Below, one piece after another: positions 41,976 through 50,633 of a stretch of DNA of 64,000 bases. The first letter of the stretch is position 1; the number at the start of each line of letters is the position of its first letter. This DNA is from VRUE01 sp963715455. Its GTDB lineage: Bacteria; Actinomycetota; Thermoleophilia; Solirubrobacterales; 70-9. The DNA is taken from positions 1,178,001-1,242,000 of the forward strand of contig OY970245.1 in the NCBI GenBank assembly GCA_963715455.1, in the 5' to 3' direction. The notes below the pieces were generated by a model. The model was given only the letters and a program-made list of their open reading frames with translations. It had not been told where the DNA came from and did not search any database. The position numbers and the translations under genes were made by a program.

Positions 41976-44249
41976 ATGATTTCCCGAGTAGACATGCATT
42001 GCCATTCCAGCGCTTCCCAGCTCTCGAGGCTGGGGGTGCAGCGCTCGCTGGGGCTTCCGGAGTGTGCGACGCCGCCCGAGGAGGTCTATGAGTTGGCCAA
42101 GCGGCGGGGGATGGACTTCGTCACGATCACCGACCACGACACGATCGACGGTTGCCTGGAGCTGGCGGACCGTCCCGATTGCTTCGTCTCCGAGGAGCTG
42201 ACCGCGTGCTTCGCCGGCGAGCCACAGGCGGTTCATGTCCTCTGTTACGGGATCACTCCCGGAGACCACGAGTGGCTGCAGGCACACGCTGGCGATGTCG
42301 AGGCCTGCGCCGCATACCTGCACGAGAACGAGATCGCCTGCGCGCTCGCGCACCCGTTCTACAACGTCGAGGCGCCGCTGACGCCGCGCCATCGGCGGCG
42401 TCTCGCCGAGCTCTTCCCAATCTGGGAGGTGCGCAATGGGTCGCGGGCTGCGGAGCTCAACATGCCCGCCGCGATCTACATCGAGACACACGGTGGGACC
42501 GGCATCGGCGGCTCTGACGATCACGCCGGCGTGGACATCGGCCGCACCTTTACCGAGGCGCTCGCGGCCGCCACGCCGGAAGAGTTTCTACAACGGATGC
42601 GATGCGGCGAGGTCGAAGCCGGGGGCGAGCAGGGCAGCGCCGCCAAGTGGGCCCACGCCGCGATGGCCCTGGCGACCCGGGCGCTGGCCTTGGGGCCCGA
42701 GGGAGGCGAGGCGCCATCCCCCGACCCCGCGGCGGTGTTGAAGATCGCCCAGCGGACGATCGCCGAGGGCGCCGCCCGCGAGGGCAAGGTCGCCGCCGAC
42801 ATCGGTCCCGAAGACGCCCGGGCGCTGCTCGAGGCCTGGCTGTGCTCGGTCGAGCTCGACCTGCGCGGCCGCGAGCTGATCGACTACCTGCAGGCCGACG
42901 ACTTCTCGCACGCCGACCTCTACCGGCGGGCCCGTCGCACTCACGAGCGGCGCCTGCGTGGCGCGATCGCCAGCGGCCCGTCGGCGGTGGCGCGAGGTGA
43001 CATGGGGACGCTCTTTGGCAGCCTCTTCGAGGCGCTGCTCCCCGCGGTTCCTTACGCGCCGGCGACCGCCTTCCTCGGTGCCGAGAAGGCGAAGCTCGCT
43101 GCCCGACCGGGAGAGCGGCCGCGGGTGGCGCTGATCGCTGATGGGATCGGCTCGATGCATGGGGTTACGGCGACGATCGAGAAGATTCGCGAGCTCGGCG
43201 TGCCTGGCTTCGAGATCGAGGTGGTCGGCACCGACCCGGGCGTCGACCGGCGCCTGCCGGCGGCGGCCGAGCTGGAGATTCCCTTCTATGCCGGGATGAG
43301 CCTCGGCGTGCCTGGCCTGCCGGGTCTGGTCGAGACTCTGGCCGAGGGTCGCTACGACGCCGTCCACGTCACGGCACCGGGGCCGGCGGGCATTGCCGCC
43401 ACGTTGCTCAACCGCATCGCCGGCACGCCGCTGGTCGCCAGCTACCACACCGAGCTGGCCAGCTACGCCGGCCTGCGCAGCGGCGACGAGGGTCTGGAGG
43501 CGCTGGCCAAAGGCGCCCTGGGAGCCTTCTACAAGGCTCCATCGCTGGTCCTCTCGCCGAGCCCCGCCGCAGATCGCTCGCTGCTGGCGCTTGGCGTCGA
43601 GCCGCAGCGGCTCGCTCGTTGGGAGCGTGGCGTTGACGTCGCGCGCTTCGATCCCGCCAAGGCGGCGCGCGGCGACTACCCCGGCGAGGTCAAGGTCCTC
43701 TATGCCGGACGGCTAACCCGCGAGAAGGGCGTCGACCTGTTGGCCGAGAGTTTCCTGCGCGCCCAGCGGGTGGATCCGCGCCTGCACTTGTTGCTCGCCG
43801 GCGGCGGTCCTGAGGAGAGCGAGTTGCGCGGGCGGCTTGGCGAGCGCGCCACCTTCCTTGGTTGGCTTGAGGGTGAGGAGCTGGCTCGCACCTACGCCAG
43901 CGCCGATCTCTTCCTCTTCTGCTCGACTACCGATACCTATGGGCAGGTGGTGCTCGAGGCGGGGGCCAGCGGTGTGCCCGTCGTCGCCGTCGCTGAGGGC
44001 GGCCCGGCCTCGCTGGTTGAGAACCGCCACACGGGGATGCTCTGCTGTCCCGACGCCGATCACATTGCTGGCACCGTGTTGCAGCTGGCCGCCTCGCCGC
44101 TACTACGCCGCCACCTGGGGGCCTCGGCTGCCCGCGCCGCCCGCGACCGGTCTTGGGAGCGGGCGATGGAGCAGCTCGCCGGTGGCTACCGCCGTGCCTT
44201 GGCGGGCGCCGGTGAGGCGATTGGGCAAGCCGCGGCCCGCGCCGCCTAA
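41976..44249 (+). CDS. PHP-domain / GT4 glycosyltransferase fusion
   Basis: 757 residues from ATG 41976, chosen because AAGGGAG lies six bases upstream; ATG 41952 is in frame. The N-terminal PHP phosphoesterase domain keeps its metal ligands: DMHCHSS, TDHDTIDG, ALAHPF, GGSDDHAG. A helical linker follows. From about residue 370 comes a GT-B glycosyltransferase: IADGIGSMHGVTATIEKIRE, SYHTELASYAG, AGRLTREKGVDLL, and the donor-site DTYGQVVLEAGASGVPVVA. It is related to GT4 enzymes that make glycolipids. PHO-box control suggests envelope lipid or polymer change under Pi limitation; this is inference. Confidence 0.85.
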   Translation: MISRVDMHCHSSASQLSRLGVQRSLGLPECATPPEEVYELAKRRGMDFVTITDHDTIDGCLELADRPDCFVSEELTACFAGEPQAVHVLCYGITPGDHEWLQAHAGDVEACAAYLHENEIACALAHPFYNVEAPLTPRHRRRLAELFPIWEVRNGSRAAELNMPAAIYIETHGGTGIGGSDDHAGVDIGRTFTEALAAATPEEFLQRMRCGEVEAGGEQGSAAKWAHAAMALATRALALGPEGGEAPSPDPAAVLKIAQRTIAEGAAREGKVAADIGPEDARALLEAWLCSVELDLRGRELIDYLQADDFSHADLYRRARRTHERRLRGAIASGPSAVARGDMGTLFGSLFEALLPAVPYAPATAFLGAEKAKLAARPGERPRVALIADGIGSMHGVTATIEKIRELGVPGFEIEVVGTDPGVDRRLPAAAELEIPFYAGMSLGVPGLPGLVETLAEGRYDAVHVTAPGPAGIAATLLNRIAGTPLVASYHTELASYAGLRSGDEGLEALAKGALGAFYKAPSLVLSPSPAADRSLLALGVEPQRLARWERGVDVARFDPAKAARGDYPGEVKVLYAGRLTREKGVDLLAESFLRAQRVDPRLHLLLAGGGPEESELRGRLGERATFLGWLEGEELARTYASADLFLFCSTTDTYGQVVLEAGASGVPVVAVAEGGPASLVENRHTGMLCCPDADHIAGTVLQLAASPLLRRHLGASAARAARDRSWERAMEQLAGGYRRALAGAGEAIGQAAARAA

Positions 44250-44258
44250 GGCGCAAGG

Positions 44259-46370
44259 ATGGACGAGGCGCGGCAGTACGATTTTCCGATCGACGATCCT
44301 GCGCTCTACTTCAATCGCGAGCTCTCCTGGCTTGACTTCAACCAGCGGGTGCTCGAGCTCGCCGAAGACCCGGCCGTGCCGCTGCTCGAGCAGATGCGCT
44401 TCTGCGCGATTTACGCCTCCAATCTGGACGAGTTCTTCATGGTCCGGGTCGCCGGTCTCTTCGACCAGCTCGATGCCGGCATCGATGCCCGTGGGCCTGA
44501 CGGGCTCGCCCCTGGCGAGCAGATCGACGCGATCCAGGCACGCGTGCTGGAGCTCGACAGCCGCTTGCACGCCTGCTTCGAGGGTAATTTGCGCCCGGCA
44601 CTCGAGCAGCACGGCATCCGCATCGTCTCGCTCAGCTCGGCCACGGCCGAGGAGCGGCGCGAGATTGACATGCGCTTCCATGAGCAGGTCTTCCCGGCGC
44701 TGACGCCGTTGGTCATCGGCTTGGGCCGGCCGTTCCCCTACATCTCCAACCTCTCGCTGAGTCTCGGCGTGCTGCTGCGCGACCCGGAGAGCGGCAACGA
44801 GATCATCGCCCGGGTCAAGGTGCCGAAGGAGCTGCTCGGCCGCTTCCTGCCAGTCGGCGAGGATGGCAAGGCCTTCGTGCCGCTGGAGGAGGCGATCGCC
44901 GCCAATCTCGACGCGCTCTTCCCCGGCACCGAGGTGGTCGACTACGGCTACTTCCGCGTTACCCGCGACGCCGACTTCACCGTCTCCGACGAGGCCGACG
45001 ACCTCGTTCAGGCGGTCCAGGACGAGATCCGCCGCCGCCGCTTCGGCGAGGTAGTACGGCTCGAGATCGCTGCCGGGATGAACCCCAAGCTGCGCCAGCA
45101 GCTGATCGATGCGCTGCGCCTCGAGGACCGCGAGGTATATGACGTCGACGGGCTGATCGACCTCGCCGACCTGACTGCGATCGCCGATATACCGGGCCAC
45201 TCTGAGCTGCGCTACTCGCCCTGGACCCCGGTGACCCAGCCGCGCCTGCAGGGCGAGGACGATGAGCAGGTCGACATGTTTGCCGCGATCCGCAGCGAGG
45301 ACATCCTTGTCCACCACCCCTATGAGTCCTTCGCCAACTCGGTCGAGCGCTTCGTTGAGCAGGCAGTTGCCGACCCCAAGGTGCTGGCGATCAAGCAGAC
45401 GGTGTACCGGACGAGCGACGATTCGCCGCTGGTGCCATCCCTGATTCGCGCCTCCGAACGCGGCAAGCAAGCGGTCTGCATGGTCGAGCTCAAGGCGCGC
45501 TTCGACGAGGAGGCCAACATCCACTGGGCCAAGTCGCTGGAGGAGTCCGGTGTCCATGTGGTCTACGGCATCCCCGGGTTGAAGACGCACGTCAAGGCGA
45601 TCCTCGTCGCCCGCCGCGAGGGCGATCGGGTGCGCGAGTACGTTCACATCGGCACCGGCAACTACCACCCGAAGACGGCCCGCCTCTACACCGACGTTGG
45701 CCTCTTCACCGCCGATGAGGGCATTGGCGCCGATGTCGCCGAGATGTTCAACTTCCTCACTGGTTACGGTCGGCCAGCCGAGTACCGCAAGGTGTTGGTC
45801 TCGCCGACGACAATGCGCGATCGCATCGTCAAGGAGATCGAGGCGACGGTCGAGGCCCACCGGGCGGGCGAGGAGGCGCGGATCAGGCTGAAGATGAATT
45901 CGCTGGTCGACGCTGCCTGTATCAGGGCGCTGTATGAGGCCTCGCGGGCCGGGGTCGAGGTTGAGCTCAACGTGCGCGGCATCTGTTGCCTGCGGCCCGG
46001 GGTGCCGGGGGTCTCCGAGAAGATCCGCGTCGTCTCGATCGTCGGCCGTTTCCTCGAGCACTCGCGTATCTACGCCTTCCAGCGCGGCGAGGAGTCGCGC
46101 GTGCTGATGGGCTCCGCCGACCTGATGCCGCGCAACCTCGACAGTCGCGTGGAGCTGGCTGCGCCGGTCGAGGACGCGGTGCTCCAGGGTGAGCTGCTCG
46201 ATGTGCTTGAGCGCTGCTTCGCCGACAACACCAACGCCTGGGAGCTGGACGGCGATGGTGTCTGGACGCGGCTGACGCCGGCAAATGGTCAGCGGCGCAG
46301 CGTGCAGGAGGAGCTGCGCGAGCGTCACGCGGCGCGGGCCGCTGAGCACCTCGCGGCGACCGCTGGTTGA
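44259..46370 (+). CDS. ppk: Polyphosphate kinase 1
   Basis: 703 residues, nine bases after the fusion gene. PPK1 reversibly polymerises the ATP gamma-phosphate into polyP. N-terminal FNRELSWLDFNQRVLELA, head domain NLDEFFMVRVAGL, SVERFVEQAVADPKVLAIKQTVYR, and the two catalytic domains: the autophosphorylated His in GLKTHVKAILVARRE with HIGTGNYHPKTARLYTD, and NVRGICCLRPGVPGVSE with GSADLMPRNLDSR. Full length. Confidence 0.97.
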   Translation: MDEARQYDFPIDDPALYFNRELSWLDFNQRVLELAEDPAVPLLEQMRFCAIYASNLDEFFMVRVAGLFDQLDAGIDARGPDGLAPGEQIDAIQARVLELDSRLHACFEGNLRPALEQHGIRIVSLSSATAEERREIDMRFHEQVFPALTPLVIGLGRPFPYISNLSLSLGVLLRDPESGNEIIARVKVPKELLGRFLPVGEDGKAFVPLEEAIAANLDALFPGTEVVDYGYFRVTRDADFTVSDEADDLVQAVQDEIRRRRFGEVVRLEIAAGMNPKLRQQLIDALRLEDREVYDVDGLIDLADLTAIADIPGHSELRYSPWTPVTQPRLQGEDDEQVDMFAAIRSEDILVHHPYESFANSVERFVEQAVADPKVLAIKQTVYRTSDDSPLVPSLIRASERGKQAVCMVELKARFDEEANIHWAKSLEESGVHVVYGIPGLKTHVKAILVARREGDRVREYVHIGTGNYHPKTARLYTDVGLFTADEGIGADVAEMFNFLTGYGRPAEYRKVLVSPTTMRDRIVKEIEATVEAHRAGEEARIRLKMNSLVDAACIRALYEASRAGVEVELNVRGICCLRPGVPGVSEKIRVVSIVGRFLEHSRIYAFQRGEESRVLMGSADLMPRNLDSRVELAAPVEDAVLQGELLDVLERCFADNTNAWELDGDGVWTRLTPANGQRRSVQEELRERHAARAAEHLAATAG

Positions 46371-46397
46371 TCCTGCGCGCCCGCCTCTATCAATAGG

Positions 46398-47027
46398 ATG
46401 AGCGAGGTGGCTCGCCTCTCGCTCCTGCCGCGTGACCGGACCTTCTTCGACCTCTTCATCGAGGCCGGTCAGAACACCGTGCAGGCCGCTCGGCTGCTCG
46501 ACCAGATGATGGGCACTTGGCCTGATGCGGGTGAGCTCTCGCGTGAGATCTTCAAGGCTGAGCACGAAGGCGACCGCATCACTCACGAGATCATCAAACG
46601 GCTCAACTCGACCTTCGTCACGCCGATCGACCGTGAGGACATCTACGCGCTCGCCACGCAGATGGACGACATCGTCGACTACACCGAGGAGGCGGCGGAC
46701 CTGCTCGGCCTCTACAAGATCGAGGCGCCGATGGCCCAGGCGCAGGCGCTGACGCAGGTCTTGGTCGGGGCCTGTGAGCAGCTAGCCGAGGGGCTCGATC
46801 ACCTGCCCGACTTCAAGGATCTCGACAAATACTGGATCGAAATCCACCGCCTCGAGAACGAGGGCGACAGAATCTCTCGCGATGCGGTCGCCTCGCTCTT
46901 CTCCAATGGAATCGACCCGATGGTCGTGATCCGCTGGAAGGACATGTTCGCGGTGCTCGAGAACGCGATCGACGCCACCGAGACCGCGGCCCAAATAATC
47001 GAGGGCATAGTCATCAAGAACTCGTGA
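46398..47027 (+). CDS. DUF47 (PhoU-like) Pit accessory protein
   Basis: 209 residues from ATG 46398. PhoU-related helical bundle: FFDLFIEAGQNTVQAARLLDQMM, KAEHEGDRITHEIIKRLNSTFVTPIDREDIYALATQMDDIVDYTEEA. DUF47 genes sit beside Pit transporters in many bacteria and affect their activity; pit is the next gene. Its stop lies in the left arm of inverted repeat B. Confidence 0.92.
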   Translation: MSEVARLSLLPRDRTFFDLFIEAGQNTVQAARLLDQMMGTWPDAGELSREIFKAEHEGDRITHEIIKRLNSTFVTPIDREDIYALATQMDDIVDYTEEAADLLGLYKIEAPMAQAQALTQVLVGACEQLAEGLDHLPDFKDLDKYWIEIHRLENEGDRISRDAVASLFSNGIDPMVVIRWKDMFAVLENAIDATETAAQIIEGIVIKNS

Positions 47028-47124
47028 CGGCCCCAGGCGTCGCCATACTGCGTCCTCGGTCGCTCGCGTGCAGAACACGCCACGCTCCCTGCGTCCTTGT
47101 CTGGCAACACCTGGGCCTCGTCAC
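47024..47124. repeat. Long inverted repeat B between DUF47 gene and pit
   Basis: Arms 47024-47040 (GTGACGGCCCCAGGCGT) and 47107-47124 pair with two mismatches and one bulge. Inside are GCGTCCTCGGTCG, a hairpin GCGTG-CAGAA-CACGC and CTCCCTGCGTCCTTG. The left arm contains the DUF47 stop and the right arm ends three bases before the pit ATG. Same layout and internal motifs as repeats A and C. Confidence 0.68.
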
Positions 47125-47127
47125 CAC

Positions 47128-48225
47128 ATGAGCTCCGACGTCATCCTCGTCATCGTCGTTGCCACGGCGCTCGCCTTCGATTTCACCAACGGCTTCCACG
47201 ACACGGCCAACGTTGTGGCGACGTCGATCTCGACCGGCGCGGCACGACCGCAGGTGGCGATCGGCATGGCGGCGCTGCTCAACTTCGCCGGTGCCTTCAT
47301 CTCGATCTCGGTGGCGGCGACCGTCGCTCAGGACGTGGTCAACGCCGACGTGGTGACGCCGACAGTCGTCTTCGCCGGCCTGATCGGGGCGATCGCCTGG
47401 AACTTGATCACCTGGTACTTCGGTCTGCCCTCGAGCTCCTCGCACGCGCTGATCGGTGGGGTCGTCGGCTCCTCCGTGGCGGCAGTGGGCTTCGACGCGG
47501 TGATTGCCGATGGCCTGATCGGCAAGGTGTTGATTCCTGCCCTGGTCGCGCCGATCCTCGCCTTCACCGTCGCCGGCGTTGCGATCGGTCTCGTCTACCG
47601 CATCGTCGGCCGGCAACGGCCCGGCCTGGTTACCCGCGGCTTTCGCTTTGGCCAGCTGATCTCCGGTGGCATGCTGGCCCTCGCGCACGGCACCAATGAC
47701 GCCCAGAAGACGATGGGCATCATCACCCTGGCGCTGATCGCCAACGGCACGCTCGGCGCCGACGCCGATCCACCGATGTGGGTGATCGCCTCCGCCGCCC
47801 TGGCGATTGCGCTCGGCACCTACAGCGGCGGTTGGCGGATCATCCGCACGACGGGTACGCGGATCATCAAGATGGATGCCGCCCAGGGCTTCTCCGCCCA
47901 GGGCGCCGGCTCGGCCGTGATCCTCGCCTCGACCCACTTCGGCTTTCCGCTCTCGACCACGCACGTGATCAACGGCGGCGTGATGGGCGCCGGCGCCGGC
48001 AAGCGGGTCTCGGCCGTGCGCTGGGGCGTGGCCGGCAATATCGTCGTCGCCTGGTTGCTGACGCTGCCGGCGGCGGCGGCGATCGGCGCGGCGGTCTACG
48101 GCTTCACGGCGATCTTCGGCAGCGGTGCGCTGGGGCCAGTGCTCGTGGCACTGATCTCGGTATCGCTGATTGCCGCTGCCTTCACACGGCGCTGGCGCAG
48201 CGGCGCCCCGGTGCCGGTGAGTTGA
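47128..48225 (+). CDS. pit: Low-affinity inorganic phosphate transporter, Pit family
   Basis: 365 residues from ATG 47128. Two inverted PHO4-type repeats: FDFTNGFHDTANVVATSIST with WNLITWYFGLPSSSSHALIGG, and LALAHGTNDAQKTMGII with ASTHFGFPLSTTHVINGGVMG. It co-transports metal-phosphate with protons. A frame extending to 47068 would cover repeat B and is not used. Confidence 0.95.
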   Translation: MSSDVILVIVVATALAFDFTNGFHDTANVVATSISTGAARPQVAIGMAALLNFAGAFISISVAATVAQDVVNADVVTPTVVFAGLIGAIAWNLITWYFGLPSSSSHALIGGVVGSSVAAVGFDAVIADGLIGKVLIPALVAPILAFTVAGVAIGLVYRIVGRQRPGLVTRGFRFGQLISGGMLALAHGTNDAQKTMGIITLALIANGTLGADADPPMWVIASAALAIALGTYSGGWRIIRTTGTRIIKMDAAQGFSAQGAGSAVILASTHFGFPLSTTHVINGGVMGAGAGKRVSAVRWGVAGNIVVAWLLTLPAAAAIGAAVYGFTAIFGSGALGPVLVALISVSLIAAAFTRRWRSGAPVPVS

Positions 48226-48227
48226 TC

Positions 48228-48461
48228 ATGGCGGTCGTCGTCGAGACCAGGGAGCTTTGGCAGACGGTGGTCGCCTCCGTGGTCGCCGGTATCGGCATAA
48301 CCACGATCTTTTCGATCGCGATCTGGGGCGCGGCGCGTTTCGTCGACCTCAGCCGAGAAGAGCGCTCAGTCGCGGCTGGCGCCGCGGCAGCGTTGGGGGG
48401 GCTGGCCTTCGTGATGACCTTGGCGAGTGTCGTTTTCGGCATCGTCGTCATGGCGCGCTGA
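48228..48461 (+). CDS. Small membrane protein after pit
   Basis: 77 residues, starting two bases after the pit stop. Two membrane segments (VVASVVAGIGITTIFSIAIWGAA and AAAALGGLAFVMTLASVVFGIVVM) separated by a charged DLSREERS loop. Probably in the pit operon; family not recognised. Confidence 0.7.
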   Translation: MAVVVETRELWQTVVASVVAGIGITTIFSIAIWGAARFVDLSREERSVAAGAAAALGGLAFVMTLASVVFGIVVMAR

Positions 48462-48484
48462 GGCTGGGACGTAGAATTCGGCCC

Positions 48485-48835
48485 GTGCGCACCTTGCGCA
48501 ATGTCGCGATCGTCATGCTGTTGGCGCTGGTCGTCGCCTTCGTTCCATCTGGCGGCAATCTCGCCGAGGCAATCTTGACGGCGATCACGATGGCCTTCCT
48601 GGCAGCGATCGCCTGGACCGTCTTTGTGCTCAGCCGTCAGAATCAGCTCACGCTGGCGACTCTGAGCGACGGCCGGCGGGCGCTGCTCTACGGGGCGCTG
48701 GGCATGATCGCGCTGCTGATCGCGGGTTCCGACGAGCTCTTCGGCAGCGGTGGCGGCACGCTGGTCTGGATCGCCCTCTTGGGCGCTTCGATCGCAGCGA
48801 TCTGGCGGGTCTGGATCGACGCGAACTCCTACTAG
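48485..48835 (+). CDS. Small polytopic membrane protein
   Basis: 116 residues from GTG 48485. About four hydrophobic segments and almost no loops. No known family. It ends the phosphate operon; inverted repeat C begins two bases after its stop. Confidence 0.65.
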   Translation: MRTLRNVAIVMLLALVVAFVPSGGNLAEAILTAITMAFLAAIAWTVFVLSRQNQLTLATLSDGRRALLYGALGMIALLIAGSDELFGSGGGTLVWIALLGASIAAIWRVWIDANSY

Positions 48836-48836
48836 T

Positions 48837-48995
48837 AGGGTCTAGCGAAACCCCCGCACGCGTCTGGCGGCGGCGGACGCTGCGCGGTGCGGCGTCCTCA
48901 GTCGGCCAAATAGCGCTGCTATTCGGCCTCCCTGCGTCCTTGCCCCGCTTGGTCCGGCGCTCGCCAGTCCGCATACGCGGGTTTCGCTAGACCCT
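48837..48995. repeat. Long inverted repeat C
   Basis: Perfect 17-bp arms AGGGTCTAGCGAAACCC (48837-48853) and 48979-48995, extended inward with a 2-base bulge. Further pairing: TGGCG..GGAC with GTCC..TCGCCA, and an inner hairpin GGCCAAATAGC (48904-48914) with GCTATTCGGCC (48918-48928, one mismatch). It contains GCGTCCTCAGTCG before and CTCCCTGCGTCCTTG after the inner hairpin, as in repeat B. It occupies most of the 243-bp gap before the TadE-like genes. Confidence 0.75.
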
Positions 48996-49064
48996 CCTAG
49001 GCCCTCTTCGCGAGAGATGTGACTGACTCGCGCGCTTGCGCGTGCCACGTGTAGGTCCCTGCCT

Positions 49065-49088
49065 GTGACGGTCGAGGGGTGCCGTCAC
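49065..49088 (+). promoter_or_regulatory. Hairpin over the start of the first TadE-like gene
   Basis: GTGACGG (49065-49071) pairs with CCGTCAC (49082-49088); the loop holds GAGGGGTG, that is the ribosome binding site and GTG start. It could limit translation. Confidence 0.4.
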
Positions 49089-49432
49089 CACCCGTCAGCA
49101 GCGCAGGCCACAGGGAGGAGGGGACCGCCTCGGTCGAGTTGATCGCGGTGGTCCCGCTCCTGCTGTTGGCGGTCCTGGTGGCGGCACAGATCGGCCTCGC
49201 CGGAGGGGCGCTCTGGTCGGCGGGAATTGCCGCCCGCGCCGCCGCCCGAGCAGAGCTGGTCGGTGGCGATGCAAGGGCCGTGGCGCGGCGGGCGCTGCCT
49301 GCATCGCTGCGCTCCGCGGCGCGGGTGCGCGAGGGCGAGGGGGTCGCCGTACGAGTAGCGGTCCCGCGTCTGCTGCCGGCACTGCCCCCGCTGACCGTCA
49401 CGGCGAGCAGCAGCCTGGGCGACGATGGGTAG
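49079..49432 (+). CDS. TadE-like pilus assembly protein
   Basis: 117 residues. The N-terminal EEGTASVELIAVVPLLLLAVLVAAQIGL is the TadE-type leader: Glu, then a 20-residue hydrophobic helix used as pseudopilin signal. A short, Arg/Ala-rich extracytoplasmic part follows. Tad minor pilins help assemble Flp pili; the ATPase and secretin-type genes are not in this window. Confidence 0.7.
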   Translation: MPSPPVSSAGHREEGTASVELIAVVPLLLLAVLVAAQIGLAGGALWSAGIAARAAARAELVGGDARAVARRALPASLRSAARVREGEGVAVRVAVPRLLPALPPLTVTASSSLGDDG

Positions 49433-49757
49433 CGACGCCGGCCAGGCGACGGTCGAAGTTCTCGCTGCGGCGCTGCTGCTCGTCGTGGTGGGCGCGATCT
49501 CCCTGCAGCTGCTGGTCGCCGGCTACTCGCTGACGGCTGCCGACGGGGCCGCTGAGGCGGGCGCGCTGGCGCTGGCCAGTGGCCGGCCTGTAAAGCAGGC
49601 GGTGCGCGACGCACTGCCTGGCTGGGCGGCCGACGACGTAGAGGCGACGATCCACGGGGGAGAGGTGAGCGTCGAGCTGACGCCGCCCTCGCTGCTGTCG
49701 GGATTGGCCGATCGTCTCGCTGTGAACAGCTCAGCGGTTGCGAGGCCGGCTGAGTGA
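49425..49757 (+). CDS. TadE/TadF-like pseudopilin
   Basis: 110 residues; its ATG overlaps the previous gene by 8 bases. AGQATVEVLAAALLLVVVGAISLQLLVAGYSL is again a TadE-type hydrophobic N-terminus with the Thr-Val-Glu motif. Paired small TadE/F proteins are usual in Tad loci. Confidence 0.68.
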   Translation: MGSDAGQATVEVLAAALLLVVVGAISLQLLVAGYSLTAADGAAEAGALALASGRPVKQAVRDALPGWAADDVEATIHGGEVSVELTPPSLLSGLADRLAVNSSAVARPAE

Positions 49758-50482
49758 TGAACGACCGCGCGATCCTCGTCGTGGCGGCTGGGGAGGCGAG
49801 TGGGTCCAGGGCGGCTGCGGCGGCGCTCGTCTGCGCTGGCTCGAACATCGATCGTCCGGGGCTGCTGATCGAGGTTGACGGCCGCCCGCCGCGGCCTACG
49901 TTGATCGCTTCGACGGGAGCGCGCAAGCTCGAGGATCGCCTGCGTGCCCACCTGCCGGACGCGCGCGCTGCCTCGCGGGGCCAGACCTGCCACCTCACGG
50001 TGCCCGGGGACGATCCGAGTTTCGAGAGGGTTCGGGCGGCGGTTCCGCTGGGGCGCGACGCGGTTGCTGTGGTCCACTTGCCGCCGTCGGCAATCCAGCC
50101 GGCGCTGGCCGCCGGCATTCCGGCGAGCGGCGTCCTCCTCTGCGCGGACCTCGACGGCGAGCGTGCTCTCGTCGCGCTCGCAGCCCGCGACCTTGTCGCC
50201 CGTGGGCTGCGTGTCAAGGTCCTCCGCCGCCCCCTTCCTTGGGTCGCGGCCCGCCGCGCCCTGTTCGGGGTGCTGCCCGCGAATGCGGCTGGCGCTCTGC
50301 CAGCTCGACTCGTCCAATCCCTTTTGGAAAGCCAAATTTCAGTGGCGCACACGTGCTACAGTGAGCTTGATGACGCGGAAATTGACTCAGCGGGAGTTGC
50401 GCAACAAGAGCGGCGAGGTGATGCGCGCCCTGGACGCCGGCGAGGACTTCATCGTCACCCGCAACGGCAGGCCGGTCGGTGA
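49754..50482 (+). CDS. Hypothetical protein of the Tad-like cluster
   Basis: 242 residues as an open frame, with a start overlapping the previous gene by 4 bases (ATGA). Residues 1-200 look protein-like (ILVVAAGEASGSRAAAAALVCAGSNIDRPGLLIEVDG; alternating helices and strands reminiscent of a nucleotide-binding or receiver-like fold). The last 40 residues overlap the antitoxin gene and read as low-quality Arg-rich sequence. Perhaps the arrival of the toxin-antitoxin pair replaced its natural end. Confidence 0.55.
   Translation: MMNDRAILVVAAGEASGSRAAAAALVCAGSNIDRPGLLIEVDGRPPRPTLIASTGARKLEDRLRAHLPDARAASRGQTCHLTVPGDDPSFERVRAAVPLGRDAVAVVHLPPSAIQPALAAGIPASGVLLCADLDGERALVALAARDLVARGLRVKVLRRPLPWVAARRALFGVLPANAAGALPARLVQSLLESQISVAHTCYSELDDAEIDSAGVAQQERRGDARPGRRRGLHRHPQRQAGR
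50323..50336. promoter_or_regulatory. Operator-like palindrome before the antitoxin gene
   Basis: TTTGG-AAAG-CCAAA lies in a short AT-rich patch 34 bases before the antitoxin ATG. Phd/YefM antitoxins repress their own promoters at such palindromes. Confidence 0.4.
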
Positions 50483-50633
50483 GCTGCGGCCGTACAGGCG
50501 ACGCCAGTTCGTCCCCACCGAGCAGCTCATCGCCGCCTTCCAGGGCGCTCCCACTATCGACTACGAGGAGCTACGGGCCGACATCGACCGCTACGTCGAT
50601 CAGGACCCTACGCCTCGCTACTGGGTTGACTGA
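50370..50633 (+). CDS. Phd/YefM family antitoxin
   Basis: 87 residues. Compact N-terminal DNA-binding fold LTQRELRNKSGEVMRALDAGEDFIVTRNGRPVGELRP is diagnostic; the C-terminus (DYEELRADIDRYVDQDP) is the toxin-wrapping tail. The gene overlaps the end of the Tad-cluster frame and the start of the PIN toxin gene. Confidence 0.9.
   Translation: MTRKLTQRELRNKSGEVMRALDAGEDFIVTRNGRPVGELRPYRRRQFVPTEQLIAAFQGAPTIDYEELRADIDRYVDQDPTPRYWVD

Noticed and set aside
44103..46586. 827-residue minus-strand frame opposite ppk
   Set aside because: Shadow of ppk1 in a GC-rich genome; Leu/Arg/Asp-rich with no domain, while the plus strand is unambiguous PPK1.
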